Source: Thiohalophilus thiocyanatoxydans (lineage in GTDB: Bacteria > Pseudomonadota > Gammaproteobacteria > UBA6429 > Thiohalophilaceae). From it: a stretch of DNA of 64,000 nt. The DNA lies in the NCBI RefSeq assembly GCF_004366735.1, contig NZ_SOQX01000001.1, positions 62,001 through 126,000 of the forward strand, written 5' to 3'. Under the pieces are notes generated by a model. The model saw only the letters and a program-made list of their open reading frames with translations. It was not told the origin of the DNA and made no database searches. This document shows, in pieces, positions 26,499-38,978 of the stretch (the first letter of the stretch is position 1; every line of letters begins with the position of its first letter). A program made the translations under genes and the position numbers.

Positions 26499-26786
26499 CG
26501 AACCTGAGTTCCAATCACGATATCAGAAATTTAATGTCCCAGACAGAATGCCTGAAAAATATAAAAAAACCGTAAAATTTTTATATTATTTTTATATGAC
26601 TTTATCCACTGAGAATTCGATACTCTGCCGCAAATAAGCTCTATTTCAGATAAGTAATTCGCAAGTCGCCTTTCTCTCGCAAATACTTGACTGTTTTGCA
26701 CAACTTTATCACTGCATTATTAATCTTGTGGGACAAAGTAGCTCAGAACTGCGATTTCCTGGCTCGTTTGTAGGTGATTCGAGTAT
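26499..26786. other. Divergent regulatory region kdpD / trkH2
   Basis: 288 bp, AT-rich, without a gene. It holds the direct T-rich repeat at 26578-26596 described separately and must carry both promoters. No clear consensus -35/-10 pair was found. Confidence 0.5.
26578..26596. promoter_or_regulatory. Candidate KdpE-like site: direct repeat TTTTTATA
   Basis: TTTTTATA at 26578-26585 is repeated exactly at 26589-26596, an 11-bp spacing that puts both on the same DNA face. The E. coli KdpE target before kdpFABC is also a T-rich TTTATA-type sequence. Assignment is inferred from position between the kdpDE-like genes and trkH2. Confidence 0.35.
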
Positions 26787-28232
26787 ATGCATTGGCGTGC
26801 AATAACCCGGTTATTCGGCATTTTGATGATGCTGTATAGCCTGAGTTTCCTGCCTTCAGTTGGCATTGCCATTCTGTATGACGATGGCCAGGCTATTATT
26901 TTCGGCTTGTCGCTCTTGATTACCTTCGTCGGCGGTTTGTTTCTCTGGTTTCCAAACATCCGTCAGCGCGCTGAACTATCCGTACGTGACGGCTTTCTGG
27001 TTGTAACACTATTCTGGGCAATACTCGGTATGGTGGGGGCGCTGCCCTTTATCCTGGGTCTCCATCTCAGTATAACGGATGCGGTATTCGAGTCTATATC
27101 CGGGTTTACCACCACCGGGGCCACTGTCATTGCAGGACTGGATCAGCTACCGCCCTCTATTTTATACCATCGTCAACAGATTCAATGGCTTGGTGGCATG
27201 GGTGTCATTGTTCTGGCCGTCGCGATACTGCCTCTGCTCGGTGTTGGCGGAATGCAGTTGTACCGCGCCGAAGCTTCAGGCGTCGCAAAACAGGAAAAAA
27301 TCACTCCAAGAATCGCCGAGACTGCCCGTGCGCTCTGGATTATTTACCTGGTACTGACACTGGCCTGTGCCATTGCATACTGGATAGCCGGCATGAATCT
27401 GTTTGATGCGGTCGGCCACGCCTTCACTACCGTCGCGACCGGTGGCTTTTCCACCCATGATGCCAGCATTGCACACTTCAACAGCATCGCCATTGAAATC
27501 ATAGCCATTGTCTTCATGCTGGCCGGTGGTGTTAATTTCGCCATTCATTTTGTCGCCTGGCGCCGTATGACATTGCGGCCTTATGTAAATGATCCGGAAG
27601 TCCGAAGTTACGGATACATATTTATGCTCGGGCTATTGATTATTACCCTGAGTTTGTACCTGGCAGGGGAATACACCGGCGCCTCGAGTTCCCTGCGTTA
27701 TGCCGCCTTTCAGGTGACCTCGATCCTTACCAGCACCGGCTTTACTACTGCGGATTTTTCACTCTGGCCTTTGCATATTCCATTGGTACTGGTGATCTTG
27801 TCCTTCACGGGTAGCTGTGCCGGATCAACCGCAGGCGGAATAAAAATCATCCGTATCATCCTGTTAGCCAAACTGGGATTACGACAATTATTTCAGCTTG
27901 CTCACCCACAAGCCATCTCCGTCGTCAAGCTGGGAGGAAAGGCAATATCTGAAGAAGTTCTTTATTCGGTATGGGGCTTTTATGTGCTGTATATTGTCAC
28001 AGCACTGCTGTTAACCGTTGCCATGATGGCCGCCGGCCTGGACCTTGAATCCGCATTTGGGGCTGTTGTTGCAACAATCAATCTATTAGGTCCCGGCCTG
28101 GGTGATGTTGCGAGTAATTTTTCCGGAGTCAATGCCGTAATCAAATGGCTGGGCGTTTTCGGTATGCTGGTAGGCCGGCTGGAAGTCTTCACCCTGTTGA
28201 TTCTGTTCCTTCCAGCCTACTGGCGGCATTAA
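26787..28232 (+). CDS. trkH: Second TrkH potassium channel subunit
   Basis: 481 residues with the SKT channel architecture; filter loops SGFTTTGATVI, TVATGGFSTHDAS, LTSTGFTTADF and INLLGPGLGDVA. It is plainly a paralogue of the trkH at 22132 (MHWRAITRLFGILMMLYSLSFLP versus MHLLVIQRILGILLMIFSLAMLP) but with AT-richer codons. It heads a trkH-trkA-small-protein operon, the reverse of the order in the first Trk pair. An AGGTGA-type ribosome-binding site precedes the ATG. Likely a differently regulated K+ uptake system under the adjacent KdpDE-like pair (inference). Confidence 0.93.
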   Translation: MHWRAITRLFGILMMLYSLSFLPSVGIAILYDDGQAIIFGLSLLITFVGGLFLWFPNIRQRAELSVRDGFLVVTLFWAILGMVGALPFILGLHLSITDAVFESISGFTTTGATVIAGLDQLPPSILYHRQQIQWLGGMGVIVLAVAILPLLGVGGMQLYRAEASGVAKQEKITPRIAETARALWIIYLVLTLACAIAYWIAGMNLFDAVGHAFTTVATGGFSTHDASIAHFNSIAIEIIAIVFMLAGGVNFAIHFVAWRRMTLRPYVNDPEVRSYGYIFMLGLLIITLSLYLAGEYTGASSSLRYAAFQVTSILTSTGFTTADFSLWPLHIPLVLVILSFTGSCAGSTAGGIKIIRIILLAKLGLRQLFQLAHPQAISVVKLGGKAISEEVLYSVWGFYVLYIVTALLLTVAMMAAGLDLESAFGAVVATINLLGPGLGDVASNFSGVNAVIKWLGVFGMLVGRLEVFTLLILFLPAYWRH

Positions 28233-28263
28233 AAACTCAAATGGTTAACGTACGGGGATAAAG

Positions 28264-29637
28264 ATGAGAATTATTATCCTGGGAGCAGGCCAGGTTGGCC
28301 GCACGATGGCGGAGAGGCTATCGACCGAAGATAATGATGTCACTGTCGTTGACACACAGCCGGAACTGCTAAAGCATATTCAGGACCGATATGATATACG
28401 TACTGTAACAGGACATGCCTCGCACCCGGATGTTCTTGAAAAAGCCCGAATTGAAGATGCGGATCTGGTCCTTGCTGTCACCAACAGTGATGAAACAAAC
28501 ATGGTTGCCTGCCAAATTGCCCATTCGCTTTTTCATACACCGACGCGACTGGCCCGTGTTCGTTCAGCTGGATACCTGACCCATCCCGAGCTTTTCACTC
28601 CTGAAGCGATACCGATAGATTTCATTATTAGTCCGGAACAATTAGTGACCCGGTTTATCGAAAATCTGATCGAATTTCCGGGCGCACTTCAGATCCTGGA
28701 CTTTGCCGAGGGTCGAGCACAACTGGTGGCGGTTCGTGCCCACTATGGCGGTGGCCTGGTTGGCAAAGAGTTACGTCATATCAATGAGTTACTTCCAAAA
28801 ATCGATGCCAGGATTGTGGCCATTTATCGTCGAAAACGGGCGATTATTCCGACCGCGCGAACCGTCATCGAGTCCGATGATGAAGTCTTTTTCCTTGCCG
28901 GCAAACAACATATACGCAAGGTAATTACAGCATTTCGCCATACGGATAAATCCAATAGAAAGATCATAATCGCGGGTGGCGGAAATATTGGCATGGCCTT
29001 AGCCAAGCAGCTGGAGTCAATCTATCATGTCAAGATTATTGAGAATAACCGAGCAAGAGGTCGTTACCTTGTCGAATCACTCGGCAAGACTGTTGTATTA
29101 AACGGTGACGCGGCTGATGAACACCTGTTACGAGAGGAGGATATCGAGAATATTGATATGTATTGCGCCGTAACCAATGATGATGAAGTCAATATCCTCT
29201 CAGCCATGCTGGCTAAACGCCTCGGTGCACGCAAGGTTCTATCGATAATCAACCGACCAGGCTATGTGGATCTGGCACAGGGCGGACCTGTAGATATCGC
29301 CGTCTCCCCCGCACAAATCACCATTGGCGCATTATTAGCCTATATCCGTCGCGGCGACATCGTCAGGGTCCATTCTTTGCGCAGAGGTGCTGCAGAGGCT
29401 ATAGAAGTGATAGCCCATGGTGACCGTGAAACATCACATGTCGTGGGTAGAGAAATTGGCGAATTATCCCTCCCTGAAGGGACAACAATCGGCGTTATAG
29501 CGCGTGGTGACAAATTGCTGTTTCCAGATAAGCATGTAGTAATCGAGCCGGAAGACCATGTAGTACTGTTTTTAGTGGACAAATCGCACGTACAGGATGT
29601 GGAAAGGTTATTCCAGGTCGCAATCACTTTCTTTTAA
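28264..29637 (+). CDS. trkA: Second TrkA potassium gating subunit
   Basis: 457 residues, the same length as the first TrkA and collinear with it: [72 protein letters not shown] and a second RCK motif GGGNIGMALAKQL. Two RCK/TrkA-C modules. A strong site (ggggataaag) precedes the ATG, 31 bp after trkH2. Probably partners TrkH2. Confidence 0.94.
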   Translation: MRIIILGAGQVGRTMAERLSTEDNDVTVVDTQPELLKHIQDRYDIRTVTGHASHPDVLEKARIEDADLVLAVTNSDETNMVACQIAHSLFHTPTRLARVRSAGYLTHPELFTPEAIPIDFIISPEQLVTRFIENLIEFPGALQILDFAEGRAQLVAVRAHYGGGLVGKELRHINELLPKIDARIVAIYRRKRAIIPTARTVIESDDEVFFLAGKQHIRKVITAFRHTDKSNRKIIIAGGGNIGMALAKQLESIYHVKIIENNRARGRYLVESLGKTVVLNGDAADEHLLREEDIENIDMYCAVTNDDEVNILSAMLAKRLGARKVLSIINRPGYVDLAQGGPVDIAVSPAQITIGALLAYIRRGDIVRVHSLRRGAAEAIEVIAHGDRETSHVVGREIGELSLPEGTTIGVIARGDKLLFPDKHVVIEPEDHVVLFLVDKSHVQDVERLFQVAITFF

Positions 29638-29649
29638 TAGCAGGTTACT

Positions 29650-29871
29650 ATGCCAGATCTCGATCAATATGAAATGGATTGTTTAAGGAGAATTTCGGCT
29701 CAAGCCTCTGATTCTGTTGTCCCCTGTTCCGGATCCATAATACAACGTTTATTATCATTAGGATTGATCGAAAAGCGCACGACTACAAGATTGCCACTGG
29801 AGATGTCTCGCCAGACTTATCGTATCACCCCATCGGGTTTGAAATTAATAGCAAAATCAGGTTCCAGATAA
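29650..29871 (+). CDS. Small winged-helix-like protein in the trkHA operon
   Basis: 73 residues, 12 bp after trkA2 and on the same strand. The sequence pattern (QYEMDCLRRISAQ, then SGSIIQRLLSLGLIEKR, then a beta hairpin QTYRITPSGLKLI) is that of a compact winged helix, with the GLIE and YRITPSGL turns typical of MarR/PadR-like DNA-binding folds. I do not recognise a named family. It could be an operon-specific regulator; it could also be a domain remnant. Confidence 0.65.
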   Translation: MPDLDQYEMDCLRRISAQASDSVVPCSGSIIQRLLSLGLIEKRTTTRLPLEMSRQTYRITPSGLKLIAKSGSR

Positions 29872-30016
29872 TAATCACAATCATCGTTCCCCATAGGAAA
29901 CTCCCGTGTACGAAGCTTCTGACAATGCCGTCCGGCTGACTCATCACAATACTAAATACAATCTTTAGCAAGAGTTCTACAGCTACCTGCTACTTACTCT
30001 GAACTGTTAGTTCTGA

Positions 30017-31849
30017 TTATTCCACTGTCACCGATTTGGCAAGATTACGCGGCTGATCCACATCGGTCCCCTTGAGCAAAGCGACGTGATAGGCCAGCAG
30101 TTGCAGCGGCACGCTGTAGATGATGGGGGAGATGGCGATATCGACCGGGGCGATTTCCAGGATTGTCACCCCTTCGCCGGCGCTCATTCCGGCGTGCTGA
30201 TCGGCAAACACATACAGCTTGCCGCCGCGCGCGCGCACTTCCTGCAGGTTGGACTTGAGCTTGTCCAGCAATTTGTCATTGGGGGCCACGGCGACGATCG
30301 GCACGTCGGCATCGACCAGGGCCAGCGGGCCGTGCTTGAGCTCACCGGCGGGATAGCCTTCGGCATGGATGTAGGAGATCTCTTTTAACTTGAGTGCGCC
30401 TTCCAGCGCCACCGGGTACATCATGCCGCGTCCCAGGAACAGGGCGTGATGTTTGTCGGCAAAATTTTCGGCCAGTTTTTCAATCTTGCTGTCCAGCTTG
30501 AGCACGTCCTCGATCATGCCGGGCAACTGACGTAATTGCTCGACGACCTTGGCTTCCATGTCCCTGGGCAGACCGTTACGCCGCGCCAGAACAATCAGCA
30601 ACAGCAATATCGCCACCAGCTGGGTGGTGAAGGCCTTGGTCGAGGCGACGCCGATCTCCGGGCCGGCACGGGTCATCAGTGACAGTTCCGACTCGCGGAC
30701 CAGTGAGCTTTCCGGCACGTTACAGATCGCCAGGGTATGCGCATAGCCGACTTCCTTGGCCAGGCGCAGGGCGGCGAGGGTATCGGCGGTCTCACCGGAC
30801 TGGGAAATGGTGACAAACAGCGTATTCGGCTGCACGACTTGCCGCCGATAACGAAACTCGCTGGCCACCTCGACATTGCAGGGCAGACGGGTGACTGACT
30901 CGAAACCGTATTTGGCGATCATCCCGGCGTGGTAACTGGTGCCGCAGGCGACGATCTGAATATTGCGGACCTGTTTGAATATGCTCGCCGCTTTGGGTCC
31001 GAAACTGGCTTCCAGCACGGTGTCTTCGGTCAGACGCCCTTCCAGGGTTTCGGCGATCGCCTGCGGCTGCTCGTAAATTTCCTTGAGCATGTAGTGTGCG
31101 TATTCACCGCGCTCGACCGCATCACTGCTGAGTTTGCTCTCGTGGACGGGGCGTGTCACCGGTTGCCGGTTCAGATCGTAAATTTTGACCCCGTCACGCG
31201 CCAGTACCGCCACATCCCCTTCTTCGAGGATGTAAAACCGGTTAGTCACCGGTAACAGCGCGGCCATGTCGGAGGCGATGAAGTTTTCCTCCTCGCCAAT
31301 GCCAATCACCAGTGGCGAACCGCGTCGCGCCGCCACCAGCTTGTCCGGCTCGGCGTTATAGACGACCCCCAGCGCATAGGCGCCTTCCAGATCATCGACC
31401 GTATCCTGCACGGCCAGCAGCAGCTCCTTGCCCTGATTGAGATGCTTGTGCAGCTGATGGACGATGACCTCGGAGTCGGTATCGGAGGTAAACAGGTATT
31501 CTTCGGCCTGCTGGGTATGCTTGAGGCCCTCGAAATTCTCGATAATCCCGTTATGCACCAGTGCGACGGATTGCTTGCACACATGGGGATGGGCGTTACG
31601 GGTGGCCGGCTCGCCGTGGGTGGCCCAGCGGGTATGGCCGATACCGATCTTGCCGTTGATCGGTAACTTTGTCAGCTCCTGTTGCAGATTGGCGATCTTG
31701 CCGACCGTGCGCACCCGGGTCAGACAGGCCTGCTCATCCAGCACCGCCACGCCGGCCGAATCATAACCGCGATACTCCAGCCGCTTCAGTCCGTCGACCA
31801 GTACCGGGGTGATGTCCCGGTTTGCAATGCCACCAACGATTCCACACAT
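30017..31849 (-). CDS. glmS: Glutamine-fructose-6-phosphate aminotransferase
   Basis: First enzyme of hexosamine synthesis; makes glucosamine-6-phosphate from fructose-6-phosphate and glutamine. 610 residues: N-terminal class II glutaminase with Cys2 nucleophile (MCGIVGGIANRD), GIGHTRWATHGEP and NGIIEN; two SIS domains with SQSGETADTLAAL and the C-terminal active-site tail ending LPRNLAKSVTVE-like (DQPRNLAKSVTVE). Last gene of the atp-glmU-glmS group on the minus strand. A 136-bp gap with a heptamer repeat separates it from glmU. No glmS ribozyme signature was sought as none is expected in this group. Confidence 0.97.
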   Translation of the reverse strand: MCGIVGGIANRDITPVLVDGLKRLEYRGYDSAGVAVLDEQACLTRVRTVGKIANLQQELTKLPINGKIGIGHTRWATHGEPATRNAHPHVCKQSVALVHNGIIENFEGLKHTQQAEEYLFTSDTDSEVIVHQLHKHLNQGKELLLAVQDTVDDLEGAYALGVVYNAEPDKLVAARRGSPLVIGIGEEENFIASDMAALLPVTNRFYILEEGDVAVLARDGVKIYDLNRQPVTRPVHESKLSSDAVERGEYAHYMLKEIYEQPQAIAETLEGRLTEDTVLEASFGPKAASIFKQVRNIQIVACGTSYHAGMIAKYGFESVTRLPCNVEVASEFRYRRQVVQPNTLFVTISQSGETADTLAALRLAKEVGYAHTLAICNVPESSLVRESELSLMTRAGPEIGVASTKAFTTQLVAILLLLIVLARRNGLPRDMEAKVVEQLRQLPGMIEDVLKLDSKIEKLAENFADKHHALFLGRGMMYPVALEGALKLKEISYIHAEGYPAGELKHGPLALVDADVPIVAVAPNDKLLDKLKSNLQEVRARGGKLYVFADQHAGMSAGEGVTILEIAPVDIAISPIIYSVPLQLLAYHVALLKGTDVDQPRNLAKSVTVE

Positions 31850-31857
31850 AATTACAG

Positions 31858-31887
31858 GGCCGAGGGACGAGGGCCGAGGGACGAGGA
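31858..31887. repeat. Heptamer repeat (gggacga/gggccga)
   Basis: Four 7-bp units alternating gggccga and gggacga just upstream of glmS. The inverse-complement form is at 31981-32010. Confidence 0.75.
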
Positions 31888-31980
31888 CTTTCTATTTAAT
31901 ACTGTACTATTGGCGACCATAACTCCTCCATCACAAACATTACCTTGCCGCGAAATATTCAAAAACATACTTTCTCTTTT

Positions 31981-32010
31981 CCTCGTCACTCGTCCCTCGT
32001 CCCTCGTCCC
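31981..32010. repeat. Heptamer repeat (cctcgtc) encoding the glmU 3' end
   Basis: Four 7-bp units. On the minus strand they encode the last residues of GlmU (GRGTRDE) and its TGA stop. Confidence 0.75.
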
Positions 32011-33377
32011 TTTTCTTTCGTCGGTCGCTTCCAGCCCGTGACGGTTTTCTGTTTGGTTCGGCTCAGGGTCAGGGCGTTTTCAGGGGCGTCACTGGTCAGC
32101 GTGGTGCCGGCGCCGATGGTGGCGCCATCGCCGATCTTCACCGGGGCCACCAGCTGGCAGTCGGAACCGATGAAGGTGTCATCACCGATTTCGGTGCGAT
32201 GCTTGTTGGCGCCGTCGTAATTGCAGGTGATCACGCCGGCGCCGATGTTGCTGCGCTCGCCAATCGTGGTATCGCCGACATAACTCAGGTGATTGATCTT
32301 GCTGCCGGCGCCGACCTGGCTGTTTTTCAGCTCGACAAAATTGCCGATGTGGGTCTGCGCTGCCAGTTCGGTGCCGGGGCGAATCCGGGCAAAGGGGCCG
32401 ATGCGGCTGCCCGCGCCGATGCGGGTATTTTCGATCACGCTCATAGGCAGCACCTGCACGCCCTCGGCCAGTTCGCAATCCTTCAGCACACAGTTGGCAC
32501 CCACTGACACGTTATCAGCCAGTGTGACGTGTCCCTCGATGATGACGTTGATATCCAGGGTGACATCCTGGCCGCTGGTGAGCTTGCCGCGAATATCGAG
32601 GCGCTGCGGATCGGCCAGCGTGACGCCCTGCTGCATCAGGCGTTCGGCCTGCTGCTGCTGATAGATGCGCTCCAGCTGCGCCAGTTGCTGGCGGCTGTTG
32701 ACGCCCAGCACTTCAAAGGGATCGGCGGGATGGCTCACCCGTACGCCAACCCCGTCATTCACCGCCATGGCGATAATGTCGGTCAGGTAGTATTCGCCCT
32801 GGGCGTTGTTATTCTCCAGGCGTCCGAGCCAGGTCTTCAATTTGCCGCCATTGACGGCCAGGATGCCGGTATTCACCTCGCTGATGCGCCGCTGATTCTC
32901 ATCGGCATCCTTGTGTTCGACAATGGCCGTCACCTGCCCGTGTTCATCACGCACGATGCGCCCGTAACCGCTCGGATCGTCCAGATGGACAGTCAGCAAA
33001 CAGAGTTCGCGATCGGCGTATTCGCTCAGCAGGGCCAGGGTCTCGGCCGACAGTAACGGGACATCGCCGTAGAGCACCAGGACGATGTCCTCATCCGCCA
33101 CCCCGGGCACCGCCTGCATTACGGCGTGCCCCGTGCCCAGTTGTTCCGCCTGCAGAACCCAGTTGATGGCGGGATCGGCAATCTGTTGCGGCACCTGCTC
33201 GCCGCCGTGCCCGTAGACCACGCTCAGCCTGGTCGGCAGCAGTTCGCGGGCAGTGTCGATGGTGTGTTGCAACATGGGCTTGCCGGCCAGCGGGTGCAGT
33301 ACCTTGGGCAGGGTGGAACGCATGCGGGTGCCCTGGCCGGCGGCGAGGATGACGATATTCAGTTGCGGTTTGCCCAT
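31986..33377 (-). CDS. glmU: Bifunctional UDP-GlcNAc pyrophosphorylase / GlcN-1-P acetyltransferase
   Basis: Acetylates glucosamine-1-phosphate and couples it to UTP, giving UDP-GlcNAc for peptidoglycan and LPS. 463 residues. N-terminal uridyltransferase with [26 protein letters not shown]-terminal left-handed beta-helix of hexapeptide repeats ([42 protein letters not shown]). E. coli GlmU ends near GWRRPVKKK; here the matching GWKRPTKEK is followed by seven extra residues encoded by a heptamer repeat. Confidence 0.96.
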   Translation of the reverse strand: MGKPQLNIVILAAGQGTRMRSTLPKVLHPLAGKPMLQHTIDTARELLPTRLSVVYGHGGEQVPQQIADPAINWVLQAEQLGTGHAVMQAVPGVADEDIVLVLYGDVPLLSAETLALLSEYADRELCLLTVHLDDPSGYGRIVRDEHGQVTAIVEHKDADENQRRISEVNTGILAVNGGKLKTWLGRLENNNAQGEYYLTDIIAMAVNDGVGVRVSHPADPFEVLGVNSRQQLAQLERIYQQQQAERLMQQGVTLADPQRLDIRGKLTSGQDVTLDINVIIEGHVTLADNVSVGANCVLKDCELAEGVQVLPMSVIENTRIGAGSRIGPFARIRPGTELAAQTHIGNFVELKNSQVGAGSKINHLSYVGDTTIGERSNIGAGVITCNYDGANKHRTEIGDDTFIGSDCQLVAPVKIGDGATIGAGTTLTSDAPENALTLSRTKQKTVTGWKRPTKEKGRGTRDE

Positions 33378-33403
33378 GCGGCGATTGTAGCGCGTCAGAC
33401 GAA

Positions 33404-33901
33404 TTAATTCAGCGTGCGCTTTTGTGCGGGATCGCCGACCGGTTGACCCGTGCCGCTCCCCTGCCCGGAGGCATCGCGAATGCCGATGATGTTGATGATA
33501 AAGACCACCGTCTTGCCGACAAACGGCGGGTTCCCGTCAAACTCGATGCGCCCGTCCTCGATTCGGCTCACGCGCATGGTCACACTCTCGCCGGCGGCGT
33601 CCTGGAACGTGGCTTCGGCGCCGAGCCGCTGGTACTCGCGGGGGACGTTCTTCAGCGCATCGGAAAAAGTCAGACCCGGATCATACTGACCAAACCCCTC
33701 TTCCGGGGTCAGGGTCACTTTCACCACATCCCCCACCTGGTGGCCCTCCAGCGCCCGGATCACCTTGGGAAACATTCGCTCATCCTGATCGTGCACGTAA
33801 TCGTGGGGGATATCCGACTGCTCGAGGACTTCGCCGCTTTCGTCGGTAATCGTGTAGACAAAGGTGACGATCCTGTTCTTTTCCACCCGTTCTTCAGCCA
33901 T
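33404..33901 (-). CDS. FKBP-type peptidyl-prolyl isomerase, SlyD-like
   Basis: 165 residues with the split FKBP plus insert-in-flap arrangement of SlyD: FKBP strands [25 protein letters not shown], then [33 protein letters not shown], an insert-flap domain and the return [21 protein letters not shown] (SlyD has DGNHPLAGK). The metal-binding His-rich tail of E. coli SlyD is missing; the tail is Gly/Gln-rich. Several FKBP pocket residues are altered, so activity is uncertain. It sits between atpC and glmU, which are normally adjacent. Confidence 0.85.
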   Translation of the reverse strand: MAEERVEKNRIVTFVYTITDESGEVLEQSDIPHDYVHDQDERMFPKVIRALEGHQVGDVVKVTLTPEEGFGQYDPGLTFSDALKNVPREYQRLGAEATFQDAAGESVTMRVSRIEDGRIEFDGNPPFVGKTVVFIINIIGIRDASGQGSGTGQPVGDPAQKRTLN

Positions 33902-33958
33902 GACATCTTCTCTTGATCATAATTGCATGGGCGACTGCGGCGACGCCAGCAGCGCAAT

Positions 33959-33985
33959 GTCAGGTAGCGCTGCGTGCAACCTGAC
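33959..33985. repeat. REP-like hairpin (TCAGGT stem)
   Basis: GTCAGGT/ACCTGAC perfect 7-bp stem around 13 bases, the same stem as the first hairpin at 5672, here without the GTAGG tail. Located upstream of the SlyD-like gene and after the atp operon. Confidence 0.55.
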
Positions 33986-34078
33986 CGGCGTCTCGCCCCG
34001 TCAAAACCGGGGTCCACCAATCAATGACCGGATTCCGGCATCCGCGGAATGACTTGATTGGCGGTTCCCCCAAACGAC

Positions 34079-34106
34079 AAAGGGGCAGTATAACAACTGC
34101 CCCTTT
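34079..34106 (-). terminator. Terminator of the atp operon
   Basis: Perfect 11-bp inverted repeat AAAGGGGCAGT/ACTGCCCCTTT with a six-base loop, 34 bp past the atpC stop; on the minus strand it is followed by gtcgttt. Suggests the SlyD-like gene and glmU have their own promoter or depend on read-through. Confidence 0.75.
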
Positions 34107-34139
34107 GCTCTGACACATCCATTAATTGCCGGGAGACGA

Positions 34140-34559
34140 TCAGCGTTTCTTGCGCATCTTCTGGATCGTCTGCAGCTGGGCCACCGCCTCGGCCAGTTGG
34201 GCCTGGGCTTCGGCCAGCTCCATTTCGCCGGTCCGGTCCTTGAGTTCCTGCTCGGCGGCCTGTTTGGCCTCCAGCGCGGCGGCCTCGTCGAGATCGTGGG
34301 CACGTACCGCGGTATCCGACAGGACGGTCACGTGGTGCGGCTGCACTTCGAGAATCCCGCCGGAGACATAGAAGCTCTCTTCCTCGCCACCCGGCAGGGT
34401 GACGCGGACTTCCCCGGGCTTGAGCGGCGACAGCAGCTGGGTGTGGCGGGGATAGATCCCCACCTCGCCCGTGCTGGCCGGCGCCACCACGACTTCCGCC
34501 GTGCCGGAGAAGATCTCCGCTTCGGCGCTTACGATATCAAGATGCATGGTCATGGCCAT
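34140..34559 (-). CDS. atpC: ATP synthase epsilon subunit
   Basis: Central-stalk subunit of F1 and internal inhibitor. 139 residues: N-terminal beta sandwich ([41 protein letters not shown]) and a C-terminal pair of helices that are strongly charged ([43 protein letters not shown]). The last gene of atpIBEFHAGDC, 18 bp after atpD. Confidence 0.96.
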   Translation of the reverse strand: MAMTMHLDIVSAEAEIFSGTAEVVVAPASTGEVGIYPRHTQLLSPLKPGEVRVTLPGGEEESFYVSGGILEVQPHHVTVLSDTAVRAHDLDEAAALEAKQAAEQELKDRTGEMELAEAQAQLAEAVAQLQTIQKMRKKR

Positions 34560-34577
34560 GTTTCACTCCTCGCCCGC

Positions 34578-35987
<1,410 letters not shown>

Positions 35988-36851
35988 TTATACCGCCGCG
36001 GCGCCCGATACGATCTCGGACAGCTCCTGGGTGATGGCGGCCTGGCGGGCCTTGTTGTAGGCCAGCTGCAGGTCATCAATCAGGTTGCCGGCATTGTCGG
36101 AAGCGGCCTTCATTGCCACCATCCGGGCTGCCATTTCACAGGCGACGTTCTCTACCACGCCCTGGTAAACCTGGGACTCGATATAGCGCACCAGCAGGCC
36201 GTCGAGTACTTCCTTGGCATCCGGTTCGTAAATGTAGTCCCAGTGGTATTCGAGCTGTTCATCTTTCTCGGCGGAGGCCACCGGCAGCAACTGTTCGATC
36301 GTCGGCTGCTGGGTCATGGTGTTGACGAAGCGGTTATAGACCACGAACAGGCGATCGATCTCGCCGTTGTCGTAGGCATCCAGCATGACCTTGACGGTAC
36401 CGATGACATCAGTCAGCGACGGCGCGTCACCCAGATGGGTCGTCTGCGCCTTGATGTTGCCGGTCAGCCGCTTGAAAAAACCCAGCGCCTTCTGGCCGAC
36501 GGTGCAGAAGTCCATCTCGACATTCTGATCCTGCCATTGCTTCATGTCGTTGAGCACGACCTTGAACATGTTGTTGTTCAGGCCGCCGCACAGACCGCGG
36601 TCGGACGAGATGATGATGTAGCCGACCCGCTTGACCTCGCGCTCCTGCAGATACGCATGGTGATACTCGGGATGGGCAAAGGCCAGATGATCAATCACGC
36701 CCCGCATCTTGTCCGCGTAGGGACGTGAGCTGGACATCCGATCCTGCGCCTTGCGCATCTTGCTCGCCGCCACCATCTCCATGGCGCTGGTGATCTTCTG
36801 CGTATTTTTAACGCTGTTGATCTGAGTGCGTATTTCTTTGCCGCTCGCCAT
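35988..36851 (-). CDS. atpG: ATP synthase gamma subunit
   Basis: Rotating central shaft of F1; long N- and C-terminal helices form the coiled coil. 287 residues. Family blocks: [36 protein letters not shown] at the start, [11 protein letters not shown] in the middle and the C-terminal signature [42 protein letters not shown]. Fifteen bases after atpA. Confidence 0.97.
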   Translation of the reverse strand: MASGKEIRTQINSVKNTQKITSAMEMVAASKMRKAQDRMSSSRPYADKMRGVIDHLAFAHPEYHHAYLQEREVKRVGYIIISSDRGLCGGLNNNMFKVVLNDMKQWQDQNVEMDFCTVGQKALGFFKRLTGNIKAQTTHLGDAPSLTDVIGTVKVMLDAYDNGEIDRLFVVYNRFVNTMTQQPTIEQLLPVASAEKDEQLEYHWDYIYEPDAKEVLDGLLVRYIESQVYQGVVENVACEMAARMVAMKAASDNAGNLIDDLQLAYNKARQAAITQELSEIVSGAAAV

Positions 36852-36866
36852 CGCGATAAACCCCGC

Positions 36867-38408
<1,542 letters not shown>

Positions 38409-38430
38409 GATTGATATCCTTGTTAAAACC

Positions 38431-38967
38431 TTAATGCATCAGTGTATTAGTCAGCCGCTCTAACTGACCTGTGACAGAAGCATCAATGACCAGGTCTCCG
38501 GCTCGGATGATCGCACCACCTATCAGTGATTCATCGGTCGTGTTGACCAGTGTCACTTCACGTCCCAGACGATTTTTCAACGCGGCGATCATGGCCTGCT
38601 GTTGCTCATCGGAGAGGGGATACGGCGTCGTCACTTCTGCTTCGACTGTCTTTTCTGCTTCTGCGCGCTGTTCTTCGAACTGCTGGGCAATTTCGGGCAG
38701 TACCGTCAGGCGTCTGTTCTCAGCCAGAACCGTGAGCATGCTCTTGCCCTGCTCGTTGAGCTTGTCGGCGCAAACATCAGTGAACAGTTTGATCTTGGCC
38801 TCCTGACTGATCTCCGGATTACCGACCAGATCCATCGCGGCATCATCCGCCGCGACAGCAGCCAGCCACTGCAGCATTTCGGACCACTCTTTTAATTTGC
38901 CCTGCTGCTGCGCCAGATCAAAGGCGGCCTGCGCATAGGGACGTGCAATGGTGCTTTTCTCTGCCAT
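38431..38967 (-). CDS. atpH: ATP synthase delta subunit
   Basis: Peripheral-stalk subunit joining F1 to the b dimer. 178 residues; N-terminal helical bundle ([28 protein letters not shown]) and the C-terminal family signature in [25 protein letters not shown]. Eleven bases after atpF. Confidence 0.97.
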   Translation of the reverse strand: MAEKSTIARPYAQAAFDLAQQQGKLKEWSEMLQWLAAVAADDAAMDLVGNPEISQEAKIKLFTDVCADKLNEQGKSMLTVLAENRRLTVLPEIAQQFEEQRAEAEKTVEAEVTTPYPLSDEQQQAMIAALKNRLGREVTLVNTTDESLIGGAIIRAGDLVIDASVTGQLERLTNTLMH

Positions 38968-38978
38968 AGTTCAGACCC

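Noticed and set aside
26600-26608. Possible DnaA box (tttatccact)
   Set aside because: A single partial match in an AT-rich divergent promoter, not clustered; no origin structure was seen even though mnmG/parAB suggest oriC may be within reach.
33905-33918. Possible FNR box (ttgatcataatt) upstream of the SlyD-like gene
   Set aside because: Only the left half matches; the right half lacks ATCAA.
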